The position numbers and the translations under genes are program-made. Positions 7,076 through 8,251 of a stretch of DNA of 8,251 bases are shown here, in pieces. The stretch covers positions 1 through 8,251 of the forward strand of contig DQTU01000291.1 in the NCBI GenBank assembly GCA_015662615.1, in the 5' to 3' direction. This DNA is from Campylobacterales bacterium (lineage in GTDB: Bacteria > Campylobacterota > Campylobacteria > Campylobacterales > QNZT01). The notes below the pieces were generated by a model, which worked only from the letters and a program-made list of their open reading frames with translations, was not told the origin of the DNA and did no database searches. Within the stretch, counting starts at the first letter, position 1. Every line of letters begins with the position of its first letter.

Positions 7076-7348
7076 CTATGGATATTTTTTTTCAGTAAAG
7101 GAGGTGGATTCTTTATAATAGTGCATTGCCTTAGTGATGTTTTCATCAACACCTTGACCTTTTTCATACATAAGGGCTAGGTTGTATTTAGACTCTTTGT
7201 TTCCCTCTTTTGCTAATTTTTCAAAAAGTGGAAATGCTTGCGTATATAATCCCTGATGATAATATGTTTTTGCTTTGTCTATCGTATTACCTTGTAGGAA
7301 GACTCCGACAAGAGTTGACAAAAGAGACACTTTTAATAGTTTATACAT
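7076..7348 (-). CDS. Exported Sel1-repeat N-terminal segment of a frameshifted Sel1-PldA protein
   Basis: As read, this is a 90-residue protein with a signal peptide (MYKLLK, then a hydrophobic run to about residue 20) and one to two Sel1-like helical repeats. The clearest is KYNLALMYEKGQGVDENITKAMHYYKES (54-81), with the typical LALMYEKGQGV core. It ends abruptly after KKYP, where the frame meets TAG just beyond a run of eight A's. Re-reading one A joins it in frame to the phospholipase through a 14-residue connector (ISIVTSDTLDDDSK). I chose the ATG at 7348 because AAGG (7357-7360) lies eight bases before it; a GTG two codons earlier is too close to that site. Sel1 repeats usually mediate protein contacts, so here it may be a periplasmic anchor or partner-binding extension of PldA. 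It may be a phase-off form, a slippage gene or a pseudogene. Confidence 0.75.
   Translation of the reverse strand: MYKLLKVSLLSTLVGVFLQGNTIDKAKTYYHQGLYTQAFPLFEKLAKEGNKESKYNLALMYEKGQGVDENITKAMHYYKESTSFTEKKYP
7085..7092 (-). other. A8 tract with -1 slippery heptamer joining Sel1 and PldA frames
   Basis: In the coding sense the Sel1 frame reads GAA AAA AAA TAT CCA TAG. The preceding A plus the two AAA codons make the perfect slippery heptamer A AAA AAA. The PldA frame is open only from the TGA at 7092-7094 onward, and the Sel1 frame stops at 7076-7078, so any joining must occur in the few bases that include this tract. One extra A, or a -1 slip, restores a continuous frame. Confidence 0.8.
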
Positions 7349-7374
7349 TTGCACAACCTTGCAATATTTTCAAG

Positions 7375-7380
7375 ATTATA
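7375..7380 (-). promoter_or_regulatory. -10 box upstream of Sel1-PldA
   Basis: A consensus TATAAT lies in the 54-nt gap between the Met-rich gene and the Sel1 start, 26 bases before the ATG. The matching -35 position (ACAACA, 7398-7403) is weak. It could give Sel1-PldA expression independent of the TlpA-like gene upstream. Confidence 0.4.
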
Positions 7381-7402
7381 TCATTAAAGTGTTTCCTTGT
7401 TG

Positions 7403-7723
7403 TTAAGCGTAGATACTAAACGATGCACTTGATGTTGTTTCATCTGCTTCTTCAGGATTTAGTAAATCTAAAATAGATGCAGTGATATCATCAACAGTCA
7501 TGTCTGATGTATCAAGTTGAGCGATTTGAGAAACCATATCTTTTCTTTGAGTTGGATTTAAACCTTGCATTTGCTCTTGAATTGAAGCTCGTTGTTCTTG
7601 GGGAAGTTGTTGCATCATCTCTCTCATAGCTTTTCCAGCACCACCGTTTCCTTGCCCCATGCCCGTGCCATCCATCTTTCTCATTTGCATTTGTTGCATT
7701 GAACCCATTGCATTGATATCCAT
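7403..7723 (-). CDS. Met/Gln-rich hypothetical protein
   Basis: I do not recognise this 106-residue protein. The N-terminal third (1-40) is dominated by Met, Gln and Gly, and the whole has thirteen Met. A helical middle (PQEQRASIQEQMQGLNPTQRKD, split by LNP) and an acidic, Ser/Thr-rich tail ending SFSIYA follow. The pairing of LPQEQR (40-45) with LNPTQR (55-60) is a possible short repeat and loosely recalls LTxxQ motifs, but there is no signal peptide or membrane segment. I chose the ATG at 7723 because AAGGA (7730-7734) lies six bases before it; the in-frame codons further upstream overlap the preceding gene and a hairpin. It lies between the TlpA-like gene (59 nt) and the Sel1-PldA gene (54 nt), all on the same strand. 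Methionine-rich segments can bind copper, but nothing else here supports that. Confidence 0.65.
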   Translation of the reverse strand: MDINAMGSMQQMQMRKMDGTGMGQGNGGAGKAMREMMQQLPQEQRASIQEQMQGLNPTQRKDMVSQIAQLDTSDMTVDDITASILDLLNPEEADETTSSASFSIYA

Positions 7724-7761
7724 TGTACTTCCTTGTGATTTATATTTAAAATCAGATAAGC

Positions 7762-7781
7762 AAAAAGTATTCCAATACTTT
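7762..7781 (-). terminator. Hairpin with T run directly after the TlpA-like gene
   Basis: Read leftward, AAAGTATT and AATACTTT pair (perfect inverted repeat around GG; practically a 7-bp stem with a 4-base loop) and run into five T's. It begins two bases after the stop codon. The shape is that of a weak intrinsic terminator or attenuator. It could reduce read-through into the Met-rich gene 40 bases on. Confidence 0.45.
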
Positions 7782-7782
7782 G

Positions 7783-8251
7783 TTATAAATCCCCCAATGC
7801 TCCAGTCAATTTTTCCCAAGTCATCGAGCCATACAACTGATAAGAGAGTGTTCCTCTTGAATGATAGAGAAGTTTAAAAGGTAAAGCACCGTTCCATTTT
7901 GTGTTTTTTAGGACAAATTGGATGAGGTCACCTGACTCTTTTAAAGTGAAAATTGGGTAGTTCAAATCATGTTTATTAGCAAATTTTTGCATCTCTTTAT
8001 CATTTTTTGTTGAGGCTGATTCTATACCTATGATCTGTATGCTATCACTAAAAGTTTCTTGTAGTTTCGTAAGTTCTGGAAGCTCTTTTATGCAGGGTGG
8101 ACAAGTTGTGCTGAAAAAATCAAGCAATATGACTTTATTTGGGAACTCTTTTAAGTTGATAGTCGAATCGGTTATAATGATATCATATAAATCGCCTTCA
8201 ATGCTTTTTATCTTGAATTCTTGGGCAAATAGTGTAAGCGAAAAGAGGAGA
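7783..8251 (-). CDS. TlpA/ResA-like periplasmic thioredoxin (N-terminus beyond window)
   Basis: The frame is open to the window edge, and 155 residues are visible. The first ones (LLFSLTLFAQ) look like the end of a signal peptide, so the protein is probably periplasmic and only a short N-terminal piece is missing. The thioredoxin fold follows, with the CPPC redox motif at visible residues 50-53 (LLDFFSTTCPPCIKELPEL) and a likely cis-proline in ALPFKLL. The sequence matches the TlpA/ResA/AlkC-type single-domain thioredoxins that reduce or shuffle disulfides outside the cytoplasm, for example in cytochrome c maturation. No internal start is needed: the TTG at 8127 falls inside the fold, just before CPPC, and would give a non-functional protein. 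It is followed by a hairpin and then the Met-rich and Sel1-PldA genes on the same strand. The substrate is unknown. Confidence 0.82.
   Translation of the reverse strand, partial: LLFSLTLFAQEFKIKSIEGDLYDIIITDSTINLKEFPNKVILLDFFSTTCPPCIKELPELTKLQETFSDSIQIIGIESASTKNDKEMQKFANKHDLNYPIFTLKESGDLIQFVLKNTKWNGALPFKLLYHSRGTLSYQLYGSMTWEKLTGALGDL

Noticed and set aside
7090..7108. Plus-strand AAAGGAGGTGG, a near-perfect Shine-Dalgarno; on the mRNA strand the same bases resemble the 16S rRNA 3' end
   Set aside because: No start codon at a usable distance opens a worthwhile plus-strand frame, and the stretch lies inside the Sel1 coding region encoding STSFT. It is probably chance, although it is close to the slippery tract.
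7724..7819. N-terminal extension of the Met-rich protein up to 7819
   Set aside because: It would overlap the end of the TlpA-like gene and the hairpin. The ATG at 7723 has a good ribosome site.
1..8251. Search for mobile elements, CRISPR, tRNA/rRNA, toxin-antitoxin or defence genes
   Set aside because: No transposase, integrase, repeat-spacer array, cloverleaf, or known defence or toxin domain could be recognised by reading both strands.

Overview
The window looks like a chromosomal segment from an AT-rich Campylobacterota (epsilonproteobacterial) genome, probably a free-living sulfur or marine type related to Sulfurimonas, Sulfurospirillum or Arcobacter. This is judged from base composition, compact gene packing, short AAGGA-type ribosome sites, and the combination of DUF2237, PhnA-like and Sel1/PldA proteins. 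The genus is inference. No tRNA, rRNA, insertion sequence, CRISPR array or phage gene was seen.

Region 1 (1-4283, minus strand) is a three-gene operon read leftward. It begins with a 701-residue fusion of a phosphoglycolate-phosphatase-like HAD domain to an FAD-dependent oxidoreductase. A small serine alpha/beta hydrolase follows 14 nt later, and a MATE-family efflux transporter overlaps the hydrolase by 14 nt. Bases 1-233, past the last gene, hold only AT-rich DNA with one weak inverted repeat.

Region 2 (4284-5466, plus strand) starts in the divergent intergenic space. A recognisable sigma70-type promoter there precedes a two-gene unit: a 121-residue DUF2237 protein and a long PhnA/YjdM-like zinc-ribbon protein. 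The unit is closed by a hairpin. Next (5520-6042, plus) comes a monocistronic secreted Spy/CpxP-like protein with its own -10 box and a GC-rich hairpin after its stop.

Region 3 (6023-8251, minus strand) appears to be an envelope-related cluster. In transcription order it contains a TlpA/ResA-like periplasmic thioredoxin (cut by the window edge), a Met/Gln-rich 106-residue protein of unknown function, an exported Sel1-repeat segment, an outer-membrane phospholipase A (PldA), and a possible 30-residue microprotein with a strong ribosome site.

The most notable observation is that the Sel1 segment and PldA are in different frames and can be joined only inside a run of eight A's, which contains a perfect -1 slippery heptamer. 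One extra A, or a -1 slip, would give a single 387-residue exported Sel1-PldA protein. As written, PldA has no signal peptide and no good ribosome site. This suggests phase variation, slippage, a recent mutation or a homopolymer sequencing error. The second item of interest is the HAD-FAD oxidoreductase fusion, whose combined reaction is unknown.
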